A stretch of DNA of 64,000 bases, from assembly GCF_030709675.1 (NCBI RefSeq), contig NZ_JAUZQD010000019.1, forward strand, positions 1 through 64,000. Reading direction: 5' to 3'. The position numbers and the translations under genes were made by a program. Positions 54,602-63,316 of the stretch are shown here, one piece after another (the first letter of the stretch is position 1; each line of letters starts with the position of its first letter). This DNA comes from Symbioplanes lichenis. Lineage in GTDB: Bacteria; Actinomycetota; Actinomycetes; Mycobacteriales; Micromonosporaceae. The notes beneath the pieces are model-generated. The model did not search any database, was not told where the DNA came from, and saw nothing but the letters and a program-made list of their open reading frames with translations.

Positions 54602-57600
54602 TCAGGCTTCGAGGACCCTTTCCATGGCGGCGCGGGAGCGGCGGGTCAGGCGCAGGTAGCGGTCCACGAACTCGCCCGGGTCGCCGCCGCCGAGCAGCTG
54701 GACGACTCCGGCGAGTTCGAGGCCGTGGCGGGGCAGCTGGTCGGTCGGGCGGCCCCGGACCAGCGTCAGGGCGTTGCGGACCTGGGCGGCGAGGGTCCAG
54801 CCGGCCTCCATCGCGGCGGCGTCGACCTTGCCGACCAGGCCGGCTTCGACCTCGGCGCGGAGGGCGGCCAGGGTGCGGGTGCGGCGCAGCGGGGGCAGGG
54901 CGTATGCGTGCCGCAGTTGCAGTAATTGCACGGCCCACTCGACGTCGGCGAGCCCGCCGCGCCCGAGTTTGGTGTGGGTGGTGGGGTCGGCGCCGCGGGG
55001 CAGGCGTTCGGTCTCGACGCGGGCCTTGATGCGGCGGATCTCGACGACCTGGTCGCGGGTGAGGCCGCCGTCCGGGAAGCGCACACCGTCGGCGAGCTGC
55101 TCGAAGTCGCGGCCCAGGTTCTCGTCGCCGCACACGAAGCGGGCCCGGAGCAGCGCCTGCGCCTCCCACACCCGGGACCAGCGCGCGTAGTACTGGGCGT
55201 AGGCGTTGAGGCTGCGTACCAGCGGACCCTGCCGTCCCTCGGGGCGCAGGTCGGCGTCGATGCCCAGCGCCGGGTCGGGGGCGGGCGCGCCGAGCGTGCG
55301 GCGCATCTCCTCGGCGATGGCGTGGGCGGCAGCGGCCGCGCCATCCTGCTCCGAGGCATAGACGAACAACACATCCGCGTCCGACGGATAGCTCATTTCG
55401 TAGCCGCCGAGCCGGCCCATGCCGATCACGGCGAACCGGAGATCCGGCGGGCCCGGGTGCACATGCCGGGCCACGTGCAGCGTCGCGGCGAGCGTGGCGT
55501 CGGTCACGTCGGACAGTGCCATCCCGATGGCGTGCACGTCCAGCGGCCGCGCCGGGGCCAGCTCGCCGGCCCGGCTGAGGATGTCGGCACACGCCAGCCG
55601 GAACAGTTCTCGCCGGCGCATCGCGCGCACCGCCGCCACGGCCGGCGCCGGATCCGTGGTGCCCGCGCGCAGGTGCCGGGCGGCCGCGGCGATGAAGCCT
55701 TCCCGCAGCGCGTCGCGGTCCCGGGGCAGCAGCTCGGCGTCGTCGGCGAGGAGGCGCAGGGCTTCCGGGTCGCGGGTGAGCAGGTCGGTCGCGTACCGGG
55801 AGAGGGAGAGCACCCGGGCCAGGCGGCGCGCGACCGGTCCGCCGTCGCGGAGCAGCCGCAGATACCACGGCGTGCCGCCCAATTTGTCCGAGACGTGACG
55901 ATAGTTGAGCAGGCCGCGGTCGGGCTCGGGCGCGTCCGCGAACTCCTGCAGCAGCATCGGCAGCAGTGTGCGCTGGATGGCGGCCGTGCGGCTGACGCCA
56001 CCGGTCAGGGCCTGGAGGTGCCGCAGCGCTCCGGCCGGGTCGGCAAAGCCCAGGATCTCGAAGCGCCGGCCGGCCGACTCGGGCGTCATGCGCAGCGCCT
56101 CGGCGGGGACGCGGGCGACGGCTTCGAGCAGGGGCTGGTAGAGCAGCTTGACGTGCAGGCGGCGGACGTGGGCGGCGTGGCCGACCCAGTCGGAGCGGAA
56201 CTGCTGCACGGCGTCGCGACCGGCACCGGCGCGGTAGCCCAGGGCGGCGGCGAGCCAGCGCAGGGCGGCGGGATCGTCCGGCACGGTGTGCGTACGCCGG
56301 AGATTTTGCAGTTGGAGCCGGTGCTCGACGTCGCGCAGGAATTTGTAGCCGCGCAGCAGGGTCTCGCCGTCCTCGCGGCCGACGTAGCCGCCGGCGACCA
56401 GCGCGCGCAACGCCGGCAGCGTGCCGGGCAGCCGCAGCGACTCGTCGACACGGCCGTGCACGAGCTGCAGCAGCTGCACCGCGAACTCGATGTCGCGCAG
56501 GCCGCCGGGGCCGCGCTTGATTTCGCGGTCGACCTCCTTGGCCGGCACGTTCTCGATGATCTTGCGGCGCATGTCCCGCACGTCGGCGACGGCCTCGGGC
56601 CGCTCGGCGGCGTGCCACACCAGCGGCGCGAGATCGTCGACCCACTCCTGCGCGAGGGCCAGGTCGCCCGCCGCCGGCCGGGCCTTGAGCAGGGCCTGGA
56701 ATTCCCAGGTACGCGCCCAGCGCCGGTAGTAGGCCTGATGGCTCGCCAGCGTCCGGACCAGCGGCCCGCGGTTGCCCTCGGGCCGCAGCGCCGCGTCCAC
56801 GGGCCAGGCGACCTGTCCGCAGATCTCGATCAGCCGGGCGGCGACCGTGGTGCCCGCGGTGAGATCCTCGTCCCCGGCGGCGACGAAGATCACGTCCACG
56901 TCGGACACGTAGTTGAGCTCGTTGCCGCCGCACTTGCCCATGGCGACGACGGCGAGGCGCGGTTCCGGCCGGTCGCCGACCGCCATGGCGTACGCGGCGG
57001 CCAGCGTCTCGTCCGCCAGCCGCGACAGGGCCTCCATGGTCGCCTCGAGTGACCGGCCGCCCGTCAGGTCGGCCGCGGCGATCCGCAGAAGCGCTATCCG
57101 GTACGCCGTCCGCAGCGCCGGCACCGTCGGAGCGCCCTCGCCCATCGAGTCCTGGAACTCCAGGTGCCCCTCCGCCGGAGGCGCCGTGCCCGTCTTGGTC
57201 GTCGCGAGCACCCGCCACTGCTCGTGGTTGGCGACGAGGTGGTCGCCGAGCGCGCTGGACGCCCCGAGCACGGCGACCAGGCGGCGGCGCAGCCCCTCGT
57301 CCGCGCAGACGGCGTCGAGGAGCCCGGTGACCCCGGGGCTCTCGGTGAGCGGCTCGCCCGTACCGGTGACCGACCCGCCGGTGCTGCGCCGGTGCGCGCG
57401 GGCCGCCGTCTCCGCCATCCGGTGCAGCTGGCGCAGGGCCAGGTTGGGGTCGGCGGCCCGGGACAGCGCCTGCAGGAGCTCGCCGGCGCCGGCGCCCGTG
57501 GGGGCCTGCGCCTCGGTGTCCCACAGCCCGAGGCCGTCGGGGCCGAGCAGGTCGGCGGCGCGGGACCCGTTGTCGGCGAAGCCGTACCGGGCGAGCCGGC

Positions 57601-57613
57601 TCGGTCGGGTCAC
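54602..57613 (-). CDS. glnE: Bifunctional glutamine synthetase adenylyltransferase/adenylyl-removing enzyme
   Basis: GlnE (1003 aa) adenylylates and deadenylylates GlnA at its Tyr. Two nucleotidyltransferase domains are evident: MGKCGGNELNYVSDVDVIFV (~residue 225) and MGRLGGYEMSYPSDADVLFV (~745), each with the G-G and DxD catalytic pattern, separated by helical regulatory regions (GPGGLRDIEFAVQLLQLVHG, GRGGLADVEWAVQLLQLRHA). The GTG start follows the amidotransferase stop by one base, so the genes are co-translated. Target glnA lies 11 kb away in the same window. Confidence 0.96.
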   Translation of the reverse strand: MTRPSRLARYGFADNGSRAADLLGPDGLGLWDTEAQAPTGAGAGELLQALSRAADPNLALRQLHRMAETAARAHRRSTGGSVTGTGEPLTESPGVTGLLDAVCADEGLRRRLVAVLGASSALGDHLVANHEQWRVLATTKTGTAPPAEGHLEFQDSMGEGAPTVPALRTAYRIALLRIAAADLTGGRSLEATMEALSRLADETLAAAYAMAVGDRPEPRLAVVAMGKCGGNELNYVSDVDVIFVAAGDEDLTAGTTVAARLIEICGQVAWPVDAALRPEGNRGPLVRTLASHQAYYRRWARTWEFQALLKARPAAGDLALAQEWVDDLAPLVWHAAERPEAVADVRDMRRKIIENVPAKEVDREIKRGPGGLRDIEFAVQLLQLVHGRVDESLRLPGTLPALRALVAGGYVGREDGETLLRGYKFLRDVEHRLQLQNLRRTHTVPDDPAALRWLAAALGYRAGAGRDAVQQFRSDWVGHAAHVRRLHVKLLYQPLLEAVARVPAEALRMTPESAGRRFEILGFADPAGALRHLQALTGGVSRTAAIQRTLLPMLLQEFADAPEPDRGLLNYRHVSDKLGGTPWYLRLLRDGGPVARRLARVLSLSRYATDLLTRDPEALRLLADDAELLPRDRDALREGFIAAAARHLRAGTTDPAPAVAAVRAMRRRELFRLACADILSRAGELAPARPLDVHAIGMALSDVTDATLAATLHVARHVHPGPPDLRFAVIGMGRLGGYEMSYPSDADVLFVYASEQDGAAAAAHAIAEEMRRTLGAPAPDPALGIDADLRPEGRQGPLVRSLNAYAQYYARWSRVWEAQALLRARFVCGDENLGRDFEQLADGVRFPDGGLTRDQVVEIRRIKARVETERLPRGADPTTHTKLGRGGLADVEWAVQLLQLRHAYALPPLRRTRTLAALRAEVEAGLVGKVDAAAMEAGWTLAAQVRNALTLVRGRPTDQLPRHGLELAGVVQLLGGGDPGEFVDRYLRLTRRSRAAMERVLEA

Positions 57614-57614
57614 C

Positions 57615-58400
57615 TCACTCGCCCAGCAGCGGCAGGGTGCGCCCGGTGCCCTGGACCGGGATGTCGGCGTCCGGCAGCTGCCCCAGCGCCAGCGCGGCGA
57701 ACCGGGCGGCGAACGGTTGCCACGACTCCTCGACGTCGGCGAGCACTCCCTCGACCGCGTCGACCACGGCCTGCGGGTCGTAGCCCAGCTCGTCGAGGCT
57801 GGCCCGGTCGGTGCGGGCCCACTCCTCGATCATCGCGGCGTCGCACTCGAGGTGGAACTGCACGCCCCACGCCCGGTCGCCGAGCCGGAACGCCTGGTGC
57901 GGGTAGCGCGTCGAGGCGGCCAGCAGCACCGCCCCGGCGGGCAGCTCGGTGATCTCGTCGCTGTGCCACTGCACCACGTCGGGCAGCAGCGGCACCCACT
58001 TGAACAGCGGGTCGGTGTCGGCCGCGTCGCGCCGCCCCACCAGCGCCGGGCCGATCTCCGGACCGGACGGGCTGCGTTCGACCAGGCCTCCGTGCGCCCG
58101 CGCGAGCAGCTGCGCCCCCAGGCAGACCCCCAGCGTCGGTACGTGATGCCGGACCGCCTTGCGCAGCAGCCCCTCCAGCGCCGGGAACCACGGGGCGCCC
58201 GGCTGCCCGTCCGCGCCCGGGTAGGCCCGCTGCTCCCCGCCGAGCACGACAAGCGCGGCGAACCCGTCCAGTGTCTCGGGGAGCGGATCCCCGGCGTGCG
58301 GCCGGACCACGGTCAGCGGCAGCCCCGCTTCGGTGAACCACTCCCCCAGCCGGCGAAGATCGTCGGACGGATCATTCTCGACCACCAGTGCTGTGCCCAC
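57615..58400 (-). CDS. Class I glutamine amidotransferase-like protein
   Basis: A 261-aa protein with the type 1 GATase fold: nucleophile Cys in LGVCLGAQLLARAHGG and His-Glu in WGVQFHLECDAAM. It resembles the GMP synthase-like amidotransferases (YfeJ group) that hydrolyse glutamine or a gamma-glutamyl compound. It sits one base before glnE and near glnA2, which fits a role in gamma-glutamyl metabolism. TAGCCT 6 nt before the GTG offers an internal leaderless start. Confidence 0.88.
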   Translation of the reverse strand: MGTALVVENDPSDDLRRLGEWFTEAGLPLTVVRPHAGDPLPETLDGFAALVVLGGEQRAYPGADGQPGAPWFPALEGLLRKAVRHHVPTLGVCLGAQLLARAHGGLVERSPSGPEIGPALVGRRDAADTDPLFKWVPLLPDVVQWHSDEITELPAGAVLLAASTRYPHQAFRLGDRAWGVQFHLECDAAMIEEWARTDRASLDELGYDPQAVVDAVEGVLADVEESWQPFAARFAALALGQLPDADIPVQGTGRTLPLLGE

Positions 58401-58406
58401 GTGTCG

Positions 58407-58412
58407 AGGCTA
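58407..58412 (-). promoter_or_regulatory. -10 hexamer, internal leaderless start before GATase
   Basis: Minus-strand TAGCCT overlapping the GNAT stop codon and six bases before GTG 58400. Confidence 0.45.
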
Positions 58413-58853
58413 ACCGGCGGGCGGAGTCCAGCGCGCGATGACCTCGTCGTCCTCGGTCTCGCCGGTCTCCACGAACCCGAGCGACAGATAGAGCGCCCGG
58501 GCGCCGGTGTTCCGCGGCAGGTAGCTGAGCGCCACGTTCGGGGTGCCGGGCTGGGCCGCGAGCTGGTCCCGCAACGTCTTGACCAGCGCCCGCCCGATGC
58601 CCTGGCGCTGCCGGGACGCGCCGACGACCACCCCGCCGATCCACCGGCTCCGATCGTCGTCGACGGCCCACATGCAGAAGCCGGCCACCTGCCCGTCCAC
58701 GGTCACCGCCAGCGGGTGCCACAGCTCGCCGTAGTGGCACAGCAGGAGATAGTGCGACGTGTCGTTGACGAAGTCGCGCTGCTCGGGATGCACCTTGAGC
58801 CCGGCGACGGCCCGCCAGTTGTCCTTGGTGACGGGCTCGAGATCCACCAGCAT
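58410..58853 (-). CDS. GNAT-family N-acetyltransferase
   Basis: A 147-aa acetyltransferase. The acetyl-CoA-binding motif A is VVVGASRQRQGIGRALVKTL (Q/R-x-x-G-x-G/A) and motif B is ALYLSLGFVETGE. The N-terminal LKVHPEQRDFVNDTSHYLL resembles spermine/spermidine-type acetyltransferases. It lies in a tight run DUF350-GNAT-GATase-glnE (1- to 9-nt gaps). A polyamine substrate would fit a nearby glnA2-type gamma-glutamylpolyamine synthetase, but this is inference. Confidence 0.87.
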   Translation of the reverse strand: MLVDLEPVTKDNWRAVAGLKVHPEQRDFVNDTSHYLLLCHYGELWHPLAVTVDGQVAGFCMWAVDDDRSRWIGGVVVGASRQRQGIGRALVKTLRDQLAAQPGTPNVALSYLPRNTGARALYLSLGFVETGETEDDEVIARWTPPAG

Positions 58854-58854
58854 G

Positions 58855-59280
58855 TCAGGCGATGCACGCGCAGACGATGAGGGCGGCGCCGAAGTGGCTG
58901 GCCGCGCTGACGATCGCGCCCGGGTGCCGGTCCTCGGAGCAGATGACCTCGCCCAGCTTGCCCGGCGTCATCCAGTCGAGCACCAGGAACGCCAGCCCCA
59001 TCACCGCGATGCCGAGCAGCCCGAAGAGCGCCGTGGAGGCCAGCCCCTCGGCGAAGTTCTCATAGCTGGTGAACACCGCCGTGAACACGATGCCGGCGAT
59101 CCCGAGCTGGTTCGCCGCGAGCAGCAGCGCCGCGTTCCGGTTCTTGTCGACCCAGATCAGATCGCGCAGTTTGCCCGGGGTCAGCAGATCCACCAGCACG
59201 AACCCGACCGCCATCAGGCCGATCCCCAGCGCACCGAACACGATGCTGCGCCCGGCACCCTCGAGCAGATTCTCCAGCAC
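58855..59280 (-). CDS. DUF350 family membrane protein
   Basis: A 141-aa protein with four helices in two repeats (LGIGLMAVGFVLVDLLTPGK and LGIAVMGLAFLVLDWMTPGK), the duplicated DUF350 layout with the L-D-x-x-T-P-G-K end of each. GTG 59280 follows AGGGGGA. It begins the run leading to glnE. Function unknown. Confidence 0.88.
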   Translation of the reverse strand: MLENLLEGAGRSIVFGALGIGLMAVGFVLVDLLTPGKLRDLIWVDKNRNAALLLAANQLGIAGIVFTAVFTSYENFAEGLASTALFGLLGIAVMGLAFLVLDWMTPGKLGEVICSEDRHPGAIVSAASHFGAALIVCACIA

Positions 59281-59399
59281 GTTTTCCCCCTCGTCGCGGC
59301 GTTTCCGCAGGCACCGTACCGAACGAATGCTCGTCCGTGATCCACCGGCCGGGTGTGGTTCGTGCTTTTCGAGGTCTTGGATCACGCAGGTAGCCGTGC

Positions 59400-59442
59400 G
59401 GGCGGTGCCGTTCAGGGGCGCTCAGCGCCCCTGGCACCGCCC
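59400..59442. terminator. Terminator hairpin after glnA2
   Basis: Nested stem: GGGCGGTGC (59400-59408) with GCACCGCCC (59434-59442) outside CAGGGGCGCT (59413-59422) with AGCGCCCCTG (59424-59433). It separates glnA2 from the DUF350-glnE run; no U-tract. Confidence 0.75.
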
Positions 59443-59501
59443 GTGCGAGCCCTCGGCGGGAGCGACGGTCTGTGATGACCACCCCGCTGCGACATCTGCT
59501 T

Positions 59502-60854
59502 CTAAAGGGTCCCCAGGTAGCGCTCGCGCTCGAACGGGGTCACCTCGCGGCGGTACTGCTCCCACTCCTGCCGCTTGTTGCGCAGGAAGAAGTCGAAGAC
59601 GTGCTCGCCGAGCACCTCGGGGATCAGCTCCGACTTGGCCATGACGTCGATCGCCTCGGACAGGTTCTCCGGGAGGGCGTCGTAGCCGGCGGCCTTGCGC
59701 TCCTGCGGGGAGAGCGACCACACGTCGTCCTCGGCGCCCGGGGGCAGCTCGTAGCCCTCCTCGATGCCCTTGAGGCCGGCGCCGAGCATGACGGCGAAGG
59801 CCAGGTACGGGTTGGCGGCGGAGTCGATCGAGCGGATCTCCACGCGGGCCGAGCTGGGCTTGCCGAAGGCGGGGACGCGGACCAGGGCCGAGCGGTTGAG
59901 AGCGCCCCAGCTCACGAACGCCGGCGACTCGGTGATCCGGTCCGGCAGCTGCATCGGGAAGAGGCGCTTGTAGCTGTTGACCCACTGGTTGGTGATGGCG
60001 GTGTATTCGCGGGCGTGCACCAGCAGCCCGGCGATGAAGGACCGCGCGGTCTTGGAGAGCTTGAGCGGGTCCTGCGCGTCGTGGAAGACGTTGCGCTCGC
60101 CCTCCATCAACGACAGGTGGGTGTGCATGCCGCTGCCGGGCTGATCGGTGTACGGCTTCGGCATGAACGTGGCCCGCACGCCCTGGGACAGCGCCACCTC
60201 CTTGACCACGTGCCGGAAGGTCATGATGTTGTCGGCGGTGGTCAGCGCGTCGGCGTAGCGCAGGTCGATCTCCTGCTGGCCGGGGGCGACCTCGTGGTGG
60301 CTGAACTCGACCGAGATGCCGATCCGCTCCAGCGCGAGCACGGCCTGGCGCCGGAAGTCGCGCGCGACCGAGTGCGTGGTGTGGTCGAAGTAGCCGCCGG
60401 CGTCCACCGGCACGGGCACCGAGCCGTCGAGCGGGCCGTCCTGCAGCAGGAAGAACTCGATCTCGGGGTGGGTGTAGAAGGTGAAGCCCTTCTCGGCCGC
60501 CTTGGCCAGCATGCGGCGCAGCACGTGGCGCGGGTCGGCCCAGGCCGGGCTGCCGTCGGGGAGCAGGATGTCGCAGAACATCCGGGCGCTCTCGCCACTG
60601 GCGCCACCCTCGAACGGGAAGACCTGGAACGTCGTCGGGTCGGGCATGGCGACCATGTCGGACTCGGTGACCCGGGCGAAGCCCTCGATGGCCGAGCCGT
60701 CGATGCCGATGCCCTCCTCGAAGGCGGACTCCAGCTCGGCGGGCGCGACCGACACGCTCTTCAGGGTGCCCAGCACGTCGGTGAACCAGAGGCGGACAAA
60801 ACGGATGTCGCGCTCTTCCAAGGTACGGAGCACGAACTCCTGCTGTCGGTCCAC
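59502..60854 (-). CDS. glnA2: Glutamine synthetase-like protein GlnA2 (non-adenylylated type)
   Basis: A 450-aa glutamine synthetase-fold enzyme with GSI-type motifs: GIDGSAIEGFARVTESDMV, PEIEFFLL metal ligands and MPKPYTDQPGSGMHTHLSL. The region equivalent to the adenylylation loop reads DDVWSLSPQERK, lacking the Tyr, so GlnE should not modify it. In Streptomyces the orthologue in this location acts as a gamma-glutamylpolyamine synthetase; whether this one makes glutamine or gamma-glutamylpolyamines is open. GAGGGG five bases before GTG 60854. Confidence 0.9.
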   Translation of the reverse strand: MDRQQEFVLRTLEERDIRFVRLWFTDVLGTLKSVSVAPAELESAFEEGIGIDGSAIEGFARVTESDMVAMPDPTTFQVFPFEGGASGESARMFCDILLPDGSPAWADPRHVLRRMLAKAAEKGFTFYTHPEIEFFLLQDGPLDGSVPVPVDAGGYFDHTTHSVARDFRRQAVLALERIGISVEFSHHEVAPGQQEIDLRYADALTTADNIMTFRHVVKEVALSQGVRATFMPKPYTDQPGSGMHTHLSLMEGERNVFHDAQDPLKLSKTARSFIAGLLVHAREYTAITNQWVNSYKRLFPMQLPDRITESPAFVSWGALNRSALVRVPAFGKPSSARVEIRSIDSAANPYLAFAVMLGAGLKGIEEGYELPPGAEDDVWSLSPQERKAAGYDALPENLSEAIDVMAKSELIPEVLGEHVFDFFLRNKRQEWEQYRREVTPFERERYLGTL

Positions 60855-61106
60855 GTCAACCCCTCTGTCGCCCGGCGGCCAGTCTCCCCCGGTCCCGTTA
60901 CGCCGAGATTACGCTGCCCACGGCCGTCCGGCGCGTCCCGGGTAAGGGCCGATGTCGATCTCAGACAGTACGTTAGGCGCCACGGCCGTGGGGCGAAGAA
61001 TAAGTGACCGTTTCCACTACTCCCTGACGGGGGCGCCGCCTCCGGTGCGACGCTGGATTCCACACCCGGGGACCGCGCAGTGCGGCCTCGAGGGAAGGAG
61101 ACAGTG

Positions 61107-61931
61107 ATGTCCGAAGCTCTCTACGGCGGACCGCCCACCCGGCGCGTCCGCACCCGTGACCTGATCGCCGCCAAGGAGCGCGGCGAGCGGTGGGCGATGC
61201 TGACCTCGTACGACCAGTACACGGCCGCGCTCTTCGACGCGAACGGCATCCCGGCGCTGCTCGTCGGCGACTCCGCGGCGAACAACGTCTTCGGCCACGA
61301 GACGACCCTGCCGATCACGGTCGACGAGCTGCTCCCGCTGGTCCGCGCCGTCGTCCGCGCCACGTCGACGACGCTGGTGGTGGCCGACATGCCCTTCGGC
61401 TCGTACGAGGAGGGGCCGGCCCAGGCGCTGCGTACGGCCGTCCGCTTCATGAAGGAGGGCGGCGCGCACGCGGTCAAGCTGGAGGGCGGCCGGCGGATCG
61501 CGCCGCAGATCGAGGCCATCACCGGCGCCGGGATCCCGGTCATGGCGCACGTCGGGTTCACGCCGCAGCGCGAGCACGCCATCGGCGGCTACCGGGTGCA
61601 GGGGCGCGGCGACGCGGCGGAGGAGGTCGTCGACGACGCGCGGGCCGTCACGGAGGCGGGCGCCTTCGCGGTGGTGCTGGAGATGGTCATGGGCGACGTC
61701 GCCGCCCGGATCACCAAGGAGCTGCCGATCCCGACGGTCGGCATCGGCGCGGGCCCCGACACCGACGCCCAGGTGCTGGTCTGGCAGGACATGGCGGGAT
61801 TGCGGCAGGGCAAGGCGCCCCGCTTCGTGAAGCGCTACGCGGATCTCCACGGCGTCCTCGGGGCGGCCGTCAGGCAGTACGCGGACGAGGTGCGCGCCGG
61901 CGAGTTCCCGGCGGCCGAGCACACGTTCTAG
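61107..61931 (+). CDS. panB: 3-methyl-2-oxobutanoate hydroxymethyltransferase
   Basis: PanB (274 aa) makes ketopantoate for coenzyme A. TIM-barrel motifs: RWAMLTSYDQYTAALFD, LLVGDSAANNVFGHETTLPI, ADMPFGSYEE, AVKLEGG, MAHVGFTPQ and GIGAGPDTDAQVLVWQDM. ATG 61107 is six bases from GGAAGGAG. It is divergent from glnA2 as in Streptomyces. It lacks panC/panD neighbours. Confidence 0.96.
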   Translation: MSEALYGGPPTRRVRTRDLIAAKERGERWAMLTSYDQYTAALFDANGIPALLVGDSAANNVFGHETTLPITVDELLPLVRAVVRATSTTLVVADMPFGSYEEGPAQALRTAVRFMKEGGAHAVKLEGGRRIAPQIEAITGAGIPVMAHVGFTPQREHAIGGYRVQGRGDAAEEVVDDARAVTEAGAFAVVLEMVMGDVAARITKELPIPTVGIGAGPDTDAQVLVWQDMAGLRQGKAPRFVKRYADLHGVLGAAVRQYADEVRAGEFPAAEHTF

Positions 61932-61943
61932 ATCAACTAAGGT

Positions 61944-61969
61944 GGCACCTCCGTCCCCTCGGAGGTGCC
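61944..61969 (+). promoter_or_regulatory. Hairpin sequestering a ribosome binding site
   Basis: Perfect 10-bp stem GGCACCTCCG / CGGAGGTGCC (61944-61953, 61960-61969) with a 6-nt loop. The right arm contains GGAGGTG, six bases before the ATG at 61972, and the left arm contains CACCTCC, the anti-Shine-Dalgarno sequence itself. It may also end panB transcription. Confidence 0.6.
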
Positions 61970-61971
61970 CC

Positions 61972-62319
61972 ATGTCCGTTCCCGCCCGCATCGGTGTCGC
62001 CACCCTCGGCGTGGCCGACGTCGCGCGCGCGAGCGAGTTCTACGCGTCGCTCGGCTGGCGGCTGTCGCCGGACTCGGTGCCCGGCGTGGTGAGCTGGTTC
62101 GACACCGAGGGCACGGTGCTCGCCCTGGTTCCCGCCACCGGCGCCCGGCCCGGCGCGGCCATGCTCACCATCGCGGCCGGCAGCCCGGCCGAGGTGGACG
62201 AGGTGCTGCGCGCGGCCGTGCGGGCCGGCGCCTCCCTGGTCGAGGCGGGCGGCCACCACGGACGCTTCGCCGATCCGGACGGGCACTTGTGGGAGGTCGC
62301 GCACCGCCCGGTCCCGTAA
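61972..62319 (+). CDS. VOC family protein (115 aa)
   Basis: Single vicinal-oxygen-chelate module: ARIGVATLGVADVARASEFY at the start and GRFADPDGHLWEVAHRP at the end, with a Trp in VPGVVSWFD. ATG 61972 has GGAGG six bases upstream within a hairpin. Downstream it ends at the -10 of the next gene. Substrate unknown. Confidence 0.87.
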   Translation: MSVPARIGVATLGVADVARASEFYASLGWRLSPDSVPGVVSWFDTEGTVLALVPATGARPGAAMLTIAAGSPAEVDEVLRAAVRAGASLVEAGGHHGRFADPDGHLWEVAHRPVP

Positions 62320-62322
62320 TGT
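62317..62322 (+). promoter_or_regulatory. -10 hexamer, leaderless start of quinone-reductase-like gene
   Basis: TAATGT overlaps the TAA stop of the preceding gene and is 7 nt before ATG 62330. Confidence 0.5.
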
Positions 62323-62329
62323 CCGTCCC

Positions 62330-63316
62330 ATGAAGGCCATTGTTCTCAGCGACTCCGGGCTGCGGCTCGAGGACCGGCCGGTGCCCGAGCCCGGGCCGGG
62401 GCAGATCCGGGTGCGCGTCGAGCGCTCCGGCGTCAACCCGACCGACTGGAAGCGCATCAGCACCGGTCAGACCACCGCCGCCGCCACACCGAACATGGAC
62501 GGCGCCGGCGTCGTCGACGCCACCGGGCCGGGCGTGCTGTCGCACCGCGCCGGCGACCGGGTGTGGGTGATGCTGGCGTCGCACGGCAGCCCGCACGGCA
62601 CCGCCGCCGAATACACGGTCGTGCCGGCCGAGCACGCGTTCCCGCTGCCGGAGGGGGTGTCGTTCGACACGGGTGCCGCGCTGGGCGTACCGGCGATCAC
62701 CGCGCACCGCGCCCTCACCGTCGCCGAGGCCGGGCCCGCGCGGCTCTCCCCCGGCGCGCTCGACGGCCGGACCGTGCTGGTCGCGGGGGGCGCGGGCGCG
62801 GTCGGGCACGCCGCCATCCAGCTCGCGCGCTGGGCCGGGGCGACGGTCCACACCACGGTCTCGAGCCCGGCGAAGGCCGCGCTCGCCACGGCGGCCGGCG
62901 CGCACCACGTGCACAACTATCGCGACGGCGACCCGGCGAAGGAGATCCGCGCGGCGTCGCCGGACGGCGTCGACATCGTCGTCGAGCTCTCCCCCGGGCC
63001 GAACGCGGCGCTCAACCAGGCCGTCGCGGCCAACCACGCGTCGATCGCGATCTACGCCGGCGACACGGCCACCTTCGAGGTACGCCCGCACATGCTGCTC
63101 AACACCCGCATGCAGTTCCTCATCCTCTACACGCTCGGCGAGGACCTGCTGCAGGCGGCGGCTGAGGACGTCGGCGCGGCCCTGCGCGACGGCGCCCTGC
63201 CGGTCGGCGACGACGCCGGCCTGCCGCTGCACCACTTCCCGCTGGCGGAGACGGCCGCGGCCCACGACGCGGTCCAGCAGGGCGCGGTCGGCAAGGTGCT
63301 GATCACTCTGCCCTGA
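62330..63316 (+). CDS. Zinc-independent quinone oxidoreductase (MDR superfamily)
   Basis: A 328-aa NADPH-dependent reductase. N-terminal GroES-like domain (VRVERSGVNPTDWKR), Rossmann segment VLVAGGAGAVGHAAIQLARW and C-terminal FPLAETAAAHDAVQQGAVGK-VL. It lacks the structural and catalytic zinc cysteines, like QOR/zeta-crystallin. Starts after TAATGT-N7. The end overlaps the convergent ribonuclease gene by 14 bp. Confidence 0.9.
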   Translation: MKAIVLSDSGLRLEDRPVPEPGPGQIRVRVERSGVNPTDWKRISTGQTTAAATPNMDGAGVVDATGPGVLSHRAGDRVWVMLASHGSPHGTAAEYTVVPAEHAFPLPEGVSFDTGAALGVPAITAHRALTVAEAGPARLSPGALDGRTVLVAGGAGAVGHAAIQLARWAGATVHTTVSSPAKAALATAAGAHHVHNYRDGDPAKEIRAASPDGVDIVVELSPGPNAALNQAVAANHASIAIYAGDTATFEVRPHMLLNTRMQFLILYTLGEDLLQAAAEDVGAALRDGALPVGDDAGLPLHHFPLAETAAAHDAVQQGAVGKVLITLP

